From: Bacteroidota bacterium
GTDB taxonomy: Bacteria; Bacteroidota; Bacteroidia; Bacteroidales; Paludibacteraceae
DNA: 64,000 bases
Direction of reading: 5' to 3'
Assembly (NCBI GenBank): GCA_017860295.1
Contig: JAFNAS010000011.1
Coordinates: 124,001 to 188,000, forward strand
Position numbers and translations under genes: made by a program. Positions within the stretch are counted from its first letter, which is position 1. Every line of letters begins with the position of its first letter. This document shows, one piece after another, positions 8,259 through 15,590 of the stretch. The notes beneath the pieces are model-generated. The model ran no database searches. It was given only the letters and a program-made list of their open reading frames with translations, and had not been told where the DNA came from.

Positions 8259-8475
8259 CCCTATTTTTCGCTATATACTAAAATGCCGCACCACCGAATA
8301 CCGATTCAGGCACATTCGCACAGTTGCATTTTATTATACAAATATAGTACATATTTTATGTGTAGCTATTTTTGTTTAAATAGATTAACTTTTTAGCCTC
8401 CAAAAGAGGATACCGAAGGAATGATGTGAAAGAAAAAGATAACGACACATAGCTAAATAGCTACACTACAACCTT

Positions 8476-8589
8476 ATGAAGTTACGCCATGCAGAGGAAT
8501 GTTGCGGCCATGCGGCCGAAGAGCTACGCCATGCGGCCGAAGAGCTACGCCACGTGGCCGAAAACCTTAGCCACGCCTTAATGATTTAA
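8476..8589 (+). CDS. Micro-ORF encoding a heptad-repeat peptide (HAAEELR)n
   Basis: A 37-codon frame from ATG at 8476 to TAA at 8587-8589. After MKLR, four 21-base units (8488-8571) encode HAEECCG, HAAEELR, HAAEELR and HVAENLS, then HALMI. Two units are identical at DNA level and the others have drifted, yet all keep the reading frame and a leading His-Ala/Val. A 7-residue period of Ala, Glu and Leu would favour an amphipathic helix. I have an impression that similar repeats occur in short unnamed Bacteroidales ORFs. No -7 element could be placed firmly. It could be a real peptide, or simply a 21-bp tandem repeat that happens to be open. Confidence 0.4.
   Translation: MKLRHAEECCGHAAEELRHAAEELRHVAENLSHALMI
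8488..8571 (+). repeat. 21-bp tandem repeat, four units
   Basis: Units at 8488-8508 (diverged), 8509-8529, 8530-8550 (identical to the previous unit) and 8551-8571 (diverged). The period equals seven codons of the enclosing micro-ORF. There are no spacers, so this is not a CRISPR array. Confidence 0.85.
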
Positions 8590-8783
8590 AAACAGATGTT
8601 GTTAAAGCAACAACACGGCTTGTAGAAGTTTGAAGACGTAGCGGAGAGGGAAAAATAGGAAGTAAAGCCGGATACCATCGACCCGTAACCCCTCCCGGGA
8701 TATGGTATGTGGCGACACACTATACCGTATATTCCTGAACATTCGCCCGAAGAGCTACACGGCTAAACCCCGCCGTTGCGCTC

Positions 8784-8927
8784 GTCCCCGTTGACAAAAG
8801 GGGACACTGCTCGGTGCCAGATGCAGATCATTTAGGAACGAATGCAAAAAAAGTAAGATTCTAAAAGCCTCTATTCTAAACAAAACTTGCTAATGCATAT
8901 TCAGCCTTCCCTTTTGACATAGGGAAG
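8784..8927. other. Two matching hairpins with TTGACA-containing loops
   Basis: GTCCCC-(10 nt)-GGGGAC at 8784-8805 and CTTCCC-(10 nt)-GGGAAG at 8906-8927. Both have a 6-bp stem and a 10-base loop containing TTGACA. Stem bases differ but stay paired, as expected of a maintained structure or a repeat family. Confidence 0.45.
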
Positions 8928-8962
8928 TACACAAAGGGGGATGGGTTAGATAAGCCGACCGA

Positions 8963-9499
8963 CTATTGATATTCGGCAAATTCTTTGATCATTCGTTTTA
9001 CATCTTTGATCTTATAGGGCGGTGTATCGTTTTGAAAAAATCTTTCTTTGATTCGCTCGATGGTGGCATTCAGAAATTCCACCTCTTCCAACACACCACT
9101 CTTTGCTTGAATAAACGCTTGTAGACTCTGGCAAACGGCATCAAAATTTTCTTTCGAAGCAAGAGCTAAATATTGAATGCCATCCAGCACTAAAGAAAGC
9201 ATTCTGTCTAATGAGTGTTCCGTTTGTATTTCTTTATCATAACCCCGCTCAACCAACTGCATAAAATAGGGTAATGCTTCAATATCATCAAAATAAACCA
9301 AATTTTGTCCGCTCTGACTAAACGGAGATTCTTTATATTCATCAATCCACCGGATGCTATTTTCTAAACCCTGAATACATCCACATGAAATAAGCAAATT
9401 ATTGACGGTTTTTTGATCCTGCTTATGATATACAGGCAAAGCGATAGATTTTTCCATCGCTTTGTCTTTCATGGCATACGAAATGTTTCCTATTTCCAT
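8963..9499 (-). CDS. Hypothetical protein of the AT-rich block
   Basis: 178 residues, not recognised. The sequence is mostly helical and acidic/aromatic, without signal peptide or membrane segment; the C-terminal 50 residues (FLNATIERIKERFF; KIKDVKRMIKEFAEY) are strongly helical and charged. Alternative starts exist at Met10 and Met15. It lies 61 bases downstream of the ASCH gene on the same strand and may be the last gene of the block. Its base composition is less AT-rich than that of the three genes upstream, so membership in the same unit is uncertain. Confidence 0.55.
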   Translation of the reverse strand: MEIGNISYAMKDKAMEKSIALPVYHKQDQKTVNNLLISCGCIQGLENSIRWIDEYKESPFSQSGQNLVYFDDIEALPYFMQLVERGYDKEIQTEHSLDRMLSLVLDGIQYLALASKENFDAVCQSLQAFIQAKSGVLEEVEFLNATIERIKERFFQNDTPPYKIKDVKRMIKEFAEYQ

Positions 9500-9560
9500 G
9501 TTTGTTGTTGCTCATTGGCCCTAATGTATAGTGTATTGATAGAGGATTCTAATATTTTAT

Positions 9561-9932
9561 TTATAAATAGACAAATGATTGAGGGGCAAAATTCAAATCA
9601 AAATCAACTAGGTCTTTTGGTTCTTCATAGCGCATAATATCTTTCACTTTTATTGCGAAAGCACGATCTCTATTAAAAAAATATTCGTCAAAAAACTCTT
9701 TAGAAATTCCAGAATGTTTCTGAGTTTTTTCCCATAGCACATTTGGGCTCGCTTCCATTATTTCATCAATCGTAAATTCGCCTATAACCTTTTGCATGGG
9801 AGAAGAGGCATATACAACAACGGTATTTATATTTGAATTCTTGAATATACTTTTCCTGAATTCAAATTTTTTCGTCCCATCAAATATCTTGATGGCAAAT
9901 TGAGGTTTAATTGACAATAAAACTTTCATCAC
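9561..9932 (-). CDS. ASCH-domain protein
   Basis: 123 residues forming one ASCH (PUA-like) domain. The start VLLSIKPQFAIKIFDGTKKF, followed closely by EFRK, is the family hallmark; strand text VVVYASSPMQKVIGEF and a late RAFAIKVKDI follow. ASCH domains are thought to bind RNA or modified nucleotides; some bacterial members are RNases or amidohydrolases of modified cytidine. Its first 26 bases overlap the end of the PIN-GNAT gene in a different frame, so the two are probably translationally coupled and may act together. Confidence 0.82.
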   Translation of the reverse strand: MMKVLLSIKPQFAIKIFDGTKKFEFRKSIFKNSNINTVVVYASSPMQKVIGEFTIDEIMEASPNVLWEKTQKHSGISKEFFDEYFFNRDRAFAIKVKDIMRYEEPKDLVDFDLNFAPQSFVYL

Positions 9933-11412
9933 TTCTTGTTTCTTTCAATATTAAATTAAACTGTTCGATATTTATAGGTCTAAAGCCTCTAGGAGCATCT
10001 TCGACATTCGCCAATATGCCTAACTCTATTAACCGCTTCATATTTATTCTATGTGGAAATGAGTAGCTGTACATAAATCTGACAACAAATGGTTTGTTAA
10101 ACTTATTGTAATTCCACATGGTTTTTAGTTCACTCTCAGGGAAAACACTTCCTTTTCTACAATGTCGAATAAATTCTTCTTCCGTATGAATATTATATAC
10201 GACCTCTTCAACTACCCCAATCGTTGAGACAACACTTTTATAGAGTCCTCCTGTTCTGTAAAAGATCAATATATCCCCCTTTTGAGGATGTGGTTTCATT
10301 GCTCTTGATACATACACTTTACTAATACCATTCCGGTGTGGGAAATCCTCAATATATTCCAATGGAGATTCATTATTCAAAATCGAATCTGGTAACAGTT
10401 CTGTGTGATATGAATCATAAATTGGAACAATAAAAATGCCACTGCTCCGACTAATAAAGGGATAATTACATTTCAATTTATTGAGATCAAATGTAGGGCT
10501 AAAATTACGCACATAAACACGTTCTTCTCCTTTCATTCCCCAAAATTTAAATCCCCACTGTTCCATTAAATCAATCAACCGCTTTTGTTCATCTCTGTGA
10601 TTAAAAATAGTAACATAGATTTCATCAACCTTATTTACAAGCGCATTGTCAAAAATAATCTTCAAAAAGCGTTCTCCCAATCGAAATCCATTATTTATGA
10701 CTTTGAATGTCCCAACTTTTAATCTTTTCTTCGGTGCAAAAATAGGAATTATATCGCTGTAACTTTCATCCTCCTTCTCTACTTTTAGATAAAGAAACGA
10801 AAGGATAAGGCCATTTGTTTTATTCTGAGTTATATAGGCAACTTCATCCGTTTTTTTGACAAACCACTTTTCAAAACCCGGATAGTCTTCTTTCAAAGAC
10901 AAGAAAAAATCATCATCAAGATTTATATGACCAAAATGTTTTTTTTGAACATTCAAAACTTTATAATCAATAAGATCAGGATGTTCTGAAAATATTTTTT
11001 CCAAAAAACCATCAATCTTGTAGACCTTGTTTGATATTCCAAGGCTTTCTGCTTTTTGATGAATCTTTTTGTCTTCTGTAATTAAAATATCTACTCTTCC
11101 AGCATAGACTTCATTTAATAAAATCGAATCATTTCTATCATTTTCATTCAAATCCATAATAGAAGATACTTCTTTTACTTTTCTATGCAAAGGTGTCGGT
11201 ATTTGAATCTGTTCATAACTATCAAGTTTAGTCATAAAAACTTGGACTGTTCCTTTATTGGGATTCTTTTGAATTTCCTGAATCGTTACTGGGTGAATAC
11301 ACTTAATATATTTTGCTCTATCAAGCCACCGGAATAAAATTCCAATATCTTGTTGAACAATTTTTCCTGCTTCTCTGTGGATAATAATATTCGTGTCTAA
11401 TAAAGCTTTCAT
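9907..11412 (-). CDS. PIN-GNAT-PUA-like three-domain protein
   Basis: 501 residues. Residues 1-145 form a PIN nuclease domain with the four acidic positions visible: Asp6 (LLDTN), Glu46, Asp95 and Asp114 (ITEDK). Residues about 225-305 resemble a GNAT acetyltransferase: LKVGTFKV, then NGFRLGERFLKII as the acetyl-CoA loop, and LMEQWGFKFWGMKGEERVYV as the last strands. Residues about 325-470 look like a PUA/EVE-type nucleic-acid-binding fold (KPHPQKGDILIFYRTGG, STIGVVEEVVY). The parts suggest RNA cleavage, acyl transfer and base or RNA recognition in one chain. It lies 5 bases after the membrane-anchored gene and overlaps the ASCH gene. The GNAT and PUA calls are by eye and less sure than PIN. 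Confidence 0.75.
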   Translation of the reverse strand: MKALLDTNIIIHREAGKIVQQDIGILFRWLDRAKYIKCIHPVTIQEIQKNPNKGTVQVFMTKLDSYEQIQIPTPLHRKVKEVSSIMDLNENDRNDSILLNEVYAGRVDILITEDKKIHQKAESLGISNKVYKIDGFLEKIFSEHPDLIDYKVLNVQKKHFGHINLDDDFFLSLKEDYPGFEKWFVKKTDEVAYITQNKTNGLILSFLYLKVEKEDESYSDIIPIFAPKKRLKVGTFKVINNGFRLGERFLKIIFDNALVNKVDEIYVTIFNHRDEQKRLIDLMEQWGFKFWGMKGEERVYVRNFSPTFDLNKLKCNYPFISRSSGIFIVPIYDSYHTELLPDSILNNESPLEYIEDFPHRNGISKVYVSRAMKPHPQKGDILIFYRTGGLYKSVVSTIGVVEEVVYNIHTEEEFIRHCRKGSVFPESELKTMWNYNKFNKPFVVRFMYSYSFPHRINMKRLIELGILANVEDAPRGFRPINIEQFNLILKETRSDESFIVN

Positions 11413-11417
11413 AGATC

Positions 11418-12440
11418 TTATTTCTTTGTATTAGGGTTCCTCGGTATAAAAGAGATAGGGATTTCAATTGAATTCTTATTATTCGCCTTTTGAGTCAAAC
11501 TATATAAAAAATTACTTAAGAAATTTAGAAAGACGGTAATCAAAATCAACCACATAAAATATTTCAGCATCGGTTTCCAACTAATACTTTCAAACTTAGA
11601 TTTGATTAACAGGCCAAACCCAGTAAGAATGTCATTATCACTTTTTGGAACAAATTTCCAATGATAAGCTAATACAATTGAGTTTGAATCAATATCAACC
11701 GAATTAATATAATTGTTCCAACGTTCTTTTTCTAAATGTCTGCAATTGTTTAGCTCTTTATTTGAAAAAATATTTTCTTCTTTTGAACTACACATATAAA
11801 AGAAATGCGCTTTTTTAATTCTAAAAAAACAACTTGTATCAATATGTTCTTCTAAAATTTTAGGATCTATTTCACGAATTTCGTTCATTCTGAAATCAAT
11901 AGTTTCAGATTTAGAAAATGCGTTTTGAATAAACGCATTTGACAATTCCTCTTCGTGAAAAAATTGTGCAATAGCTTTATCTTTAATTCTTATGCGAATA
12001 TAGATTTTGTCTCGCTGTCCCGTATTAAAATTTTTCAAAACAATAATTGTTCCGTCGTCATTATCAATCTTTTTTGAAGAGATATTACATTGACCTAATG
12101 TGTAGATGCTGAATTTGTCAACATTTTCCCAAGACACATCAATATAGTTAGAATTTGATTCTGTTTTTGTTGATAGATCCTCATTAAATATAGCGCTCAG
12201 CAATTTATTATCTTCAGATATAATTTTTCCCAGATCTTCGACTTTATTTACAATTTTACATGGGAAATAGACTTTTATTTCTTCAATTTCAGAAGCTTTC
12301 TCAAGTTGCATTCCAATATCGAAGAATCTTTCAAATTTATTTTTTGATTTTGGGAGTTTCCACAAATTAAAATGTAGAGAGATTTGTTGCTTTGTTGTTT
12401 TTCCTTCTTGGGTCTTATACCAAATTGCAATGCTCTTCAT
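11418..12440 (-). CDS. Unknown protein with one C-terminal membrane helix
   Basis: 340 residues, not recognised. About 285 residues of soluble, beta-rich, Asn/Ile/Lys-rich sequence precede one hydrophobic helix at 291-314 (KYFMWLILITVFLNFLSNFL) and a short polar tail. There is no N-terminal signal peptide, so a tail-anchored inner-membrane protein facing the cytoplasm is likely. It is first of the AT-rich minus-strand block, ending 5 bases before the PIN-GNAT gene. Codon use is much more AT-rich than in the flanking housekeeping genes, a sign of horizontal transfer. A TATTTTTG element reads on the minus strand at 12578-12571. Confidence 0.65.
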   Translation of the reverse strand: MKSIAIWYKTQEGKTTKQQISLHFNLWKLPKSKNKFERFFDIGMQLEKASEIEEIKVYFPCKIVNKVEDLGKIISEDNKLLSAIFNEDLSTKTESNSNYIDVSWENVDKFSIYTLGQCNISSKKIDNDDGTIIVLKNFNTGQRDKIYIRIRIKDKAIAQFFHEEELSNAFIQNAFSKSETIDFRMNEIREIDPKILEEHIDTSCFFRIKKAHFFYMCSSKEENIFSNKELNNCRHLEKERWNNYINSVDIDSNSIVLAYHWKFVPKSDNDILTGFGLLIKSKFESISWKPMLKYFMWLILITVFLNFLSNFLYSLTQKANNKNSIEIPISFIPRNPNTKK

Positions 12441-13092
12441 GTCATTTATATTAGATGATGAATTTATTTATTGTAAATTTTATTTGCACAAAGACGGCTC
12501 ATAACATGTCTAAAAGCACATAAATATCTATCGCTTTTATCATTATAAAATTATATTGTGGTTCACACCCCAAAAATAATCTTTTTTTACGAAAAGAATC
12601 TCATAAACAACATCTATCAACAAGAATAATTCAGCTAATATGCTTTTATGCTATATACCCCCTCAATAAATTTCTTCATTGCAAGTATTTCACAAACAAT
12701 TTCACATCACCTCACCTCAGCGAAACTTCTAATCTCCTCAATATTTAAATTTTATCCGGTAGAAATAAAGAACGATTTTGCATCACATTCGGTTAACCAC
12801 AGAGCAAATAAAACCAAAATAGGATTGCCCATAGGGCATACATATCAATAGCAAAAAATACCAACCAAACGGAATAACCTCGTAGAGGTTGCACACTTAT
12901 GGCGTTCGGTTTATGTGGGTGTATTTTCTATTGAGATTCAAGTCCTACAGGCTAAATTTATCGCGCCCCTTTATTTTATACCCAGTTCCCACATCAAAAT
13001 ACGCTTCTCCCCTTGCACTTTAAGAATCTCTGCCTACCTTTATCTTACCGTTTCAGGTAATAGAAACCATTTATTAATCGAATAACCGTAGT
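12441..13092. other. Intergenic region with short palindromes between the AT-rich block and the nitroreductase
   Basis: 652 bases without a convincing gene. The left half is the AT-rich upstream region of the minus-strand block. The right half holds short palindromes: TGCCC-ATA-GGGCA at 12826-12838, AACCTC-GTA-GAGGTT at 12876-12890, an imperfect AGTCCTACAGGCT at 12941-12953, and a GTTTC/GAAAC pair near 13049-13069. The pattern resembles degenerate intergenic repeats common in Bacteroidota. A possible nitroreductase promoter is TTG (13013-13015), 19 bases, TACCTTTA (13035-13042). Confidence 0.5.
12826..12953. repeat. Series of 3-base-loop mini-palindromes
   Basis: Two perfect short palindromes with a 3-base centre (12826-12838 and 12876-12890) and one imperfect (12941-12953) lie 50-65 bases apart. 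They have the form of a decayed intergenic repeat element. Confidence 0.45.
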
Positions 13093-13917
13093 ATGAGCTT
13101 ACTGATTATCGACAGCACCGCATGTAAAGGTTGCGGCATTTGTGTACAGGCATGTCCTGTCTCTATTATAACTATTATGGGAGACGCGAAGATTCCCTTT
13201 GTATCGGATGAAAAAGAGAAGCGATGCGTATTGTGCGGACATTGCGAATCGATCTGTCCCGAATCGGCGCTAAAGCATACGCTATTGACCGGGATGCAGC
13301 CCCTAAAGGAGAATAAACTGAAAGAGATAAACCCGGAAAACATCGGTGAATATTTTCGCAGCCGACGCTCTATTCGTACTTTCCTGCCTAAAAAGATAGA
13401 GAATAGCGTATTGGAAGAGGTGATGGATGTGGTTCGTTATGCTCCCACCGGCGTCAATCGCCAGATGAACCGTTGGGTGGTGGTGAGCAATGCACAAACG
13501 ATCCGTCAATTGGGCGAGGGTGTTATTGCCTGGATGAAAGCAATGATTCCGGTCAATCCGGAGTTGGCTAAACGCCTCAACTTTGTGGGACTGGTTACCG
13601 CTTTCGAGCGTGGGAATGATGTGATTTGCCGCCATGCGCCGCATTTGGTAATCGGGTACACGGAAGCTTCTTATTCTGCCGGATCGAAAGACAATGCCAT
13701 TGCGGCCTCTCATCTCGAACTGTTGCTTCCCGCTTTCGGACTCGGCGGATGCTGGGCAGGCTACCTGATGATTGCCCTTCAGTTTTCTCCCGACTTAAAG
13801 AAAGTGATCGGACTCGACGATTCGTACACCGTACATTCGGCCTTGATGGTGGGATATCCGAAATATCGCTATTTCAAAACGCCTCAGCGCAAAGAGGCTC
13901 AGGTGAAGTGGATATAA
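13093..13917 (+). CDS. Nitroreductase-family protein with N-terminal ferredoxin domain
   Basis: 274 residues. Residues 1-60 carry two 4Fe-4S motifs (Cys11, 14, 17, 21 and Cys45, 48, 51, 55). From residue 85 comes a nitroreductase domain with the FMN-binding start YFRSRRSIRTF and RYAPTGVNRQMN, and the late GGCWAGYLM. Such fusions are flavin- and iron-sulfur-dependent reductases of anaerobes that take electrons from ferredoxin-like donors; the natural substrate is unknown. It is followed 12 bases later by the CDP-alcohol transferase gene. Confidence 0.92.
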   Translation: MSLLIIDSTACKGCGICVQACPVSIITIMGDAKIPFVSDEKEKRCVLCGHCESICPESALKHTLLTGMQPLKENKLKEINPENIGEYFRSRRSIRTFLPKKIENSVLEEVMDVVRYAPTGVNRQMNRWVVVSNAQTIRQLGEGVIAWMKAMIPVNPELAKRLNFVGLVTAFERGNDVICRHAPHLVIGYTEASYSAGSKDNAIAASHLELLLPAFGLGGCWAGYLMIALQFSPDLKKVIGLDDSYTVHSALMVGYPKYRYFKTPQRKEAQVKWI

Positions 13918-13929
13918 CAGGCAATCGCA

Positions 13930-14466
13930 ATGCAACCCAAACAGATTCCGAATATATTGTCTTTTTGTCGTATTGGGTTCTCGGGAATGCTCCTGCTTCT
14001 CCCGGAGAACCCAATTCTCTTTTTGTCAATTTATCTGCTAACCGGTATCACCGATGTGGCCGATGGATACCTTGCCCGGAAATACGGATGGACGAGCCGC
14101 ACCGGCGCCCTACTCGACTCGCTGGCCGATACGGTTTTCTATCTTATCATTTTAGCGGTTATCGGATTGCACTATCCTTTTGTAATCACCGACAACTGGC
14201 AATGGCTGGGGCTGATACTTGTTATTAAGGCACTGTCTGTTATTACCGCACTCATCCGTTTCCACAAATTCATATTCATCCATACGCTTGCCAATAAAAT
14301 CTTCGGGTTACTCCTCTTTTGCGTCATTCCGCTTATGGTGTTTTCGTTGCCCGCAATTATTATCAAAGCCTTGTTTATTATAGCATTACTACCTGCTTTA
14401 GAAGAGCTTATGATTCTGCTTACATCCAAAGATCCCGACGTCAATCAAAAGAGTCTCTTTCAATAA
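13930..14466 (+). CDS. CDP-alcohol phosphatidyltransferase family protein
   Basis: 178 residues with the family signature complete: Asp42, Asp45-Gly46, Ala49-Arg50, Gly59, Asp63 and Asp67. Several hydrophobic membrane helices follow. Enzymes of this family transfer a phosphatidyl group from CDP-diacylglycerol (or a related donor) to an alcohol in the inner membrane; PgsA and PssA are examples. The short length fits the family, but the acceptor cannot be chosen. It follows the ferredoxin-nitroreductase gene closely and is probably co-transcribed. Confidence 0.9.
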   Translation: MQPKQIPNILSFCRIGFSGMLLLLPENPILFLSIYLLTGITDVADGYLARKYGWTSRTGALLDSLADTVFYLIILAVIGLHYPFVITDNWQWLGLILVIKALSVITALIRFHKFIFIHTLANKIFGLLLFCVIPLMVFSLPAIIIKALFIIALLPALEELMILLTSKDPDVNQKSLFQ

Positions 14467-14498
14467 AAATCGTATCACTACTACTTTTTTAGCAATAC

Positions 14499-14518
14499 TT
14501 TTGAACATACGTTCAAAA
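14499..14518. promoter_or_regulatory. Perfect palindromic operator before the methyltransferase cluster
   Basis: TTTTGAAC and GTTCAAAA (8-bp arms) around ATAC. The left arm overlaps a possible -33 TTTG (14500-14503). A -7 element TATATTTG stands at 14526-14533, so a protein bound here would block transcription. The DUF134 protein encoded in the cluster is a natural candidate, by inference. Confidence 0.7.
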
Positions 14519-14525
14519 TAAGATG

Positions 14526-14533
14526 TATATTTG
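14526..14533 (+). promoter_or_regulatory. -7 promoter element of the methyltransferase-DUF134-NifX cluster
   Basis: TATATTTG fits the Bacteroidota TAnnTTTG element. It lies 15-22 bases before the two possible ATGs (14549 and 14555), so the untranslated leader would be very short. Confidence 0.65.
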
Positions 14534-14548
14534 CAGCATTAAAAATAA

Positions 14549-15169
14549 ATGCAAATGAACCATTTCAACAAGGTAGCCGCAGTGTGGGACGCCAATTCCG
14601 TCCACTGGGAGCGGTCAAAAGCAATCGCCACCGATATTCAAATGCTCTTACCGCTTTCCAAAGAGTGGCGCGTACTCGAATATGGCGCCGGAACCGGTAT
14701 CCTCAGTTTTATGCTGAAAGATGCCGTGAAGGAGATTTGCATGATGGACAGCTCGGAAGAGATGGTAAAGGTGATGCAACAAAAAGTTGCCGACAGCGGA
14801 GACCATAACCTTTCTCCCACTCTTTTCGATTTGGAAAAGCAACCCTATTCGGGAGCCACGTTCGATTTGCTGGCCACACAGATGGCACTGCACCACATCA
14901 TGGATATTCCGACAATAATCGACCGTTTTTACACCATACTGAACGATAACGGCTACATTGCCATTGCCGACTTGTACACAGAAGACGGTTCGTTCCATGG
15001 AAAAGATTTTACAGTACACAAAGGGTTCGATCCGCAAGAAATAGCCAATATGCTTGTTGCTGCAGGATTCAAAGATCCGCAATACAAGCAATGTTTCGTA
15101 ATAAACAAACAGATAGAAAGCGGAGCAATGAGCCCATTCCCTGTTTTTCTCCTTATTGCACAAAAATAA
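14549..15169 (+). CDS. SAM-dependent class I methyltransferase
   Basis: 206 residues with the SAM-binding glycine loop at 44-50 (EYGAGTG), an acidic residue after strand 2 (MMDSSEEMVKVM) and LATQMALHHIMD as motif IV. This is the Methyltransf_11/25 pattern of UbiE-like and small-molecule methyltransferases; the substrate is unknown. An ATG at 14555 is an alternative start. Its stop overlaps the DUF134 start by one base (TAATG), so the two are coupled. The cluster lies behind the palindrome at 14499-14518. Confidence 0.87.
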   Translation: MQMNHFNKVAAVWDANSVHWERSKAIATDIQMLLPLSKEWRVLEYGAGTGILSFMLKDAVKEICMMDSSEEMVKVMQQKVADSGDHNLSPTLFDLEKQPYSGATFDLLATQMALHHIMDIPTIIDRFYTILNDNGYIAIADLYTEDGSFHGKDFTVHKGFDPQEIANMLVAAGFKDPQYKQCFVINKQIESGAMSPFPVFLLIAQK

Positions 15170-15576
15170 TGTCACGCCCTAAATGCCAGCGCAAAATAGG
15201 AGCTCCTCCGGCAATGGAAGGGTTCAAACCATTCGGTATCTCTTGCAACAAACCGGAGAAAGTAACACTTCTGTTTGAAGAATACGAAGCTATCCGGCTT
15301 ACCGATTACGAGGGAATGAATCAAGAGCAGTCGGCTACACAAATGCAGGTATCCCGTCCTACATTTACCCGAATCTACGAACAAGCACGAAAAACCATTG
15401 CTAAAGCATTCGTGGAAGGAAAATCCATTACAATTACCGGCGGAGACGCCCGGTTTGAGAAACAGTGGTATCGTTGCCGCAAATGCCACAAGCTGGTGGA
15501 AGGAATCGAAAACCATACACGCTGTAACGGATGTACATGCTACAACGACGACGAATTAGTCAGTATAAATCAATAA
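15169..15576 (+). CDS. DUF134-family predicted DNA-binding protein
   Basis: 135 residues. It begins MSRPKCQRKI, has the central EEYEAIRLTDYEGMNQEQSA and a helix-turn-helix (ATQMQVSRPTFTRIYEQARK) typical of DUF134. It ends in a four-cysteine element (CRKCHKLVEG, CNGCTC) that could bind zinc or an iron-sulfur cluster. DUF134 proteins are predicted regulators often found beside NifX/NifB-like proteins, as here. The ATG overlapping the methyltransferase stop is chosen because conservation begins there. It may control its own cluster through the palindrome upstream. Confidence 0.88.
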   Translation: MSRPKCQRKIGAPPAMEGFKPFGISCNKPEKVTLLFEEYEAIRLTDYEGMNQEQSATQMQVSRPTFTRIYEQARKTIAKAFVEGKSITITGGDARFEKQWYRCRKCHKLVEGIENHTRCNGCTCYNDDELVSINQ

Positions 15577-15590
15577 AAATCAATAGAATA

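Larger units (their letters stand above)
8259..8962. other. Gene-poor region with repeats and hairpins
   Basis: Between the AraC gene and the 178-residue unknown gene lie 704 bases without a conventional gene. They hold a 12-bp inverted pair (GTGTAGCTATTT at 8360-8371 and AAATAGCTACAC at 8455-8466), the 37-codon repeat ORF at 8476-8589, and a partial extra copy of its repeat near 8746-8760. Two hairpins with TTGACA loops lie at 8784-8805 and 8906-8927. Confidence 0.6.

Noticed and set aside
8488-8571. 21-bp direct repeats considered as a CRISPR array
   Set aside because: Units are adjacent without spacers, and no cas genes are present.
12648-12851. 67-codon open frame on the plus strand in the gap before the nitroreductase gene
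   Set aside because: No family resemblance, AT-driven composition, and it runs through a short palindrome; probably chance.
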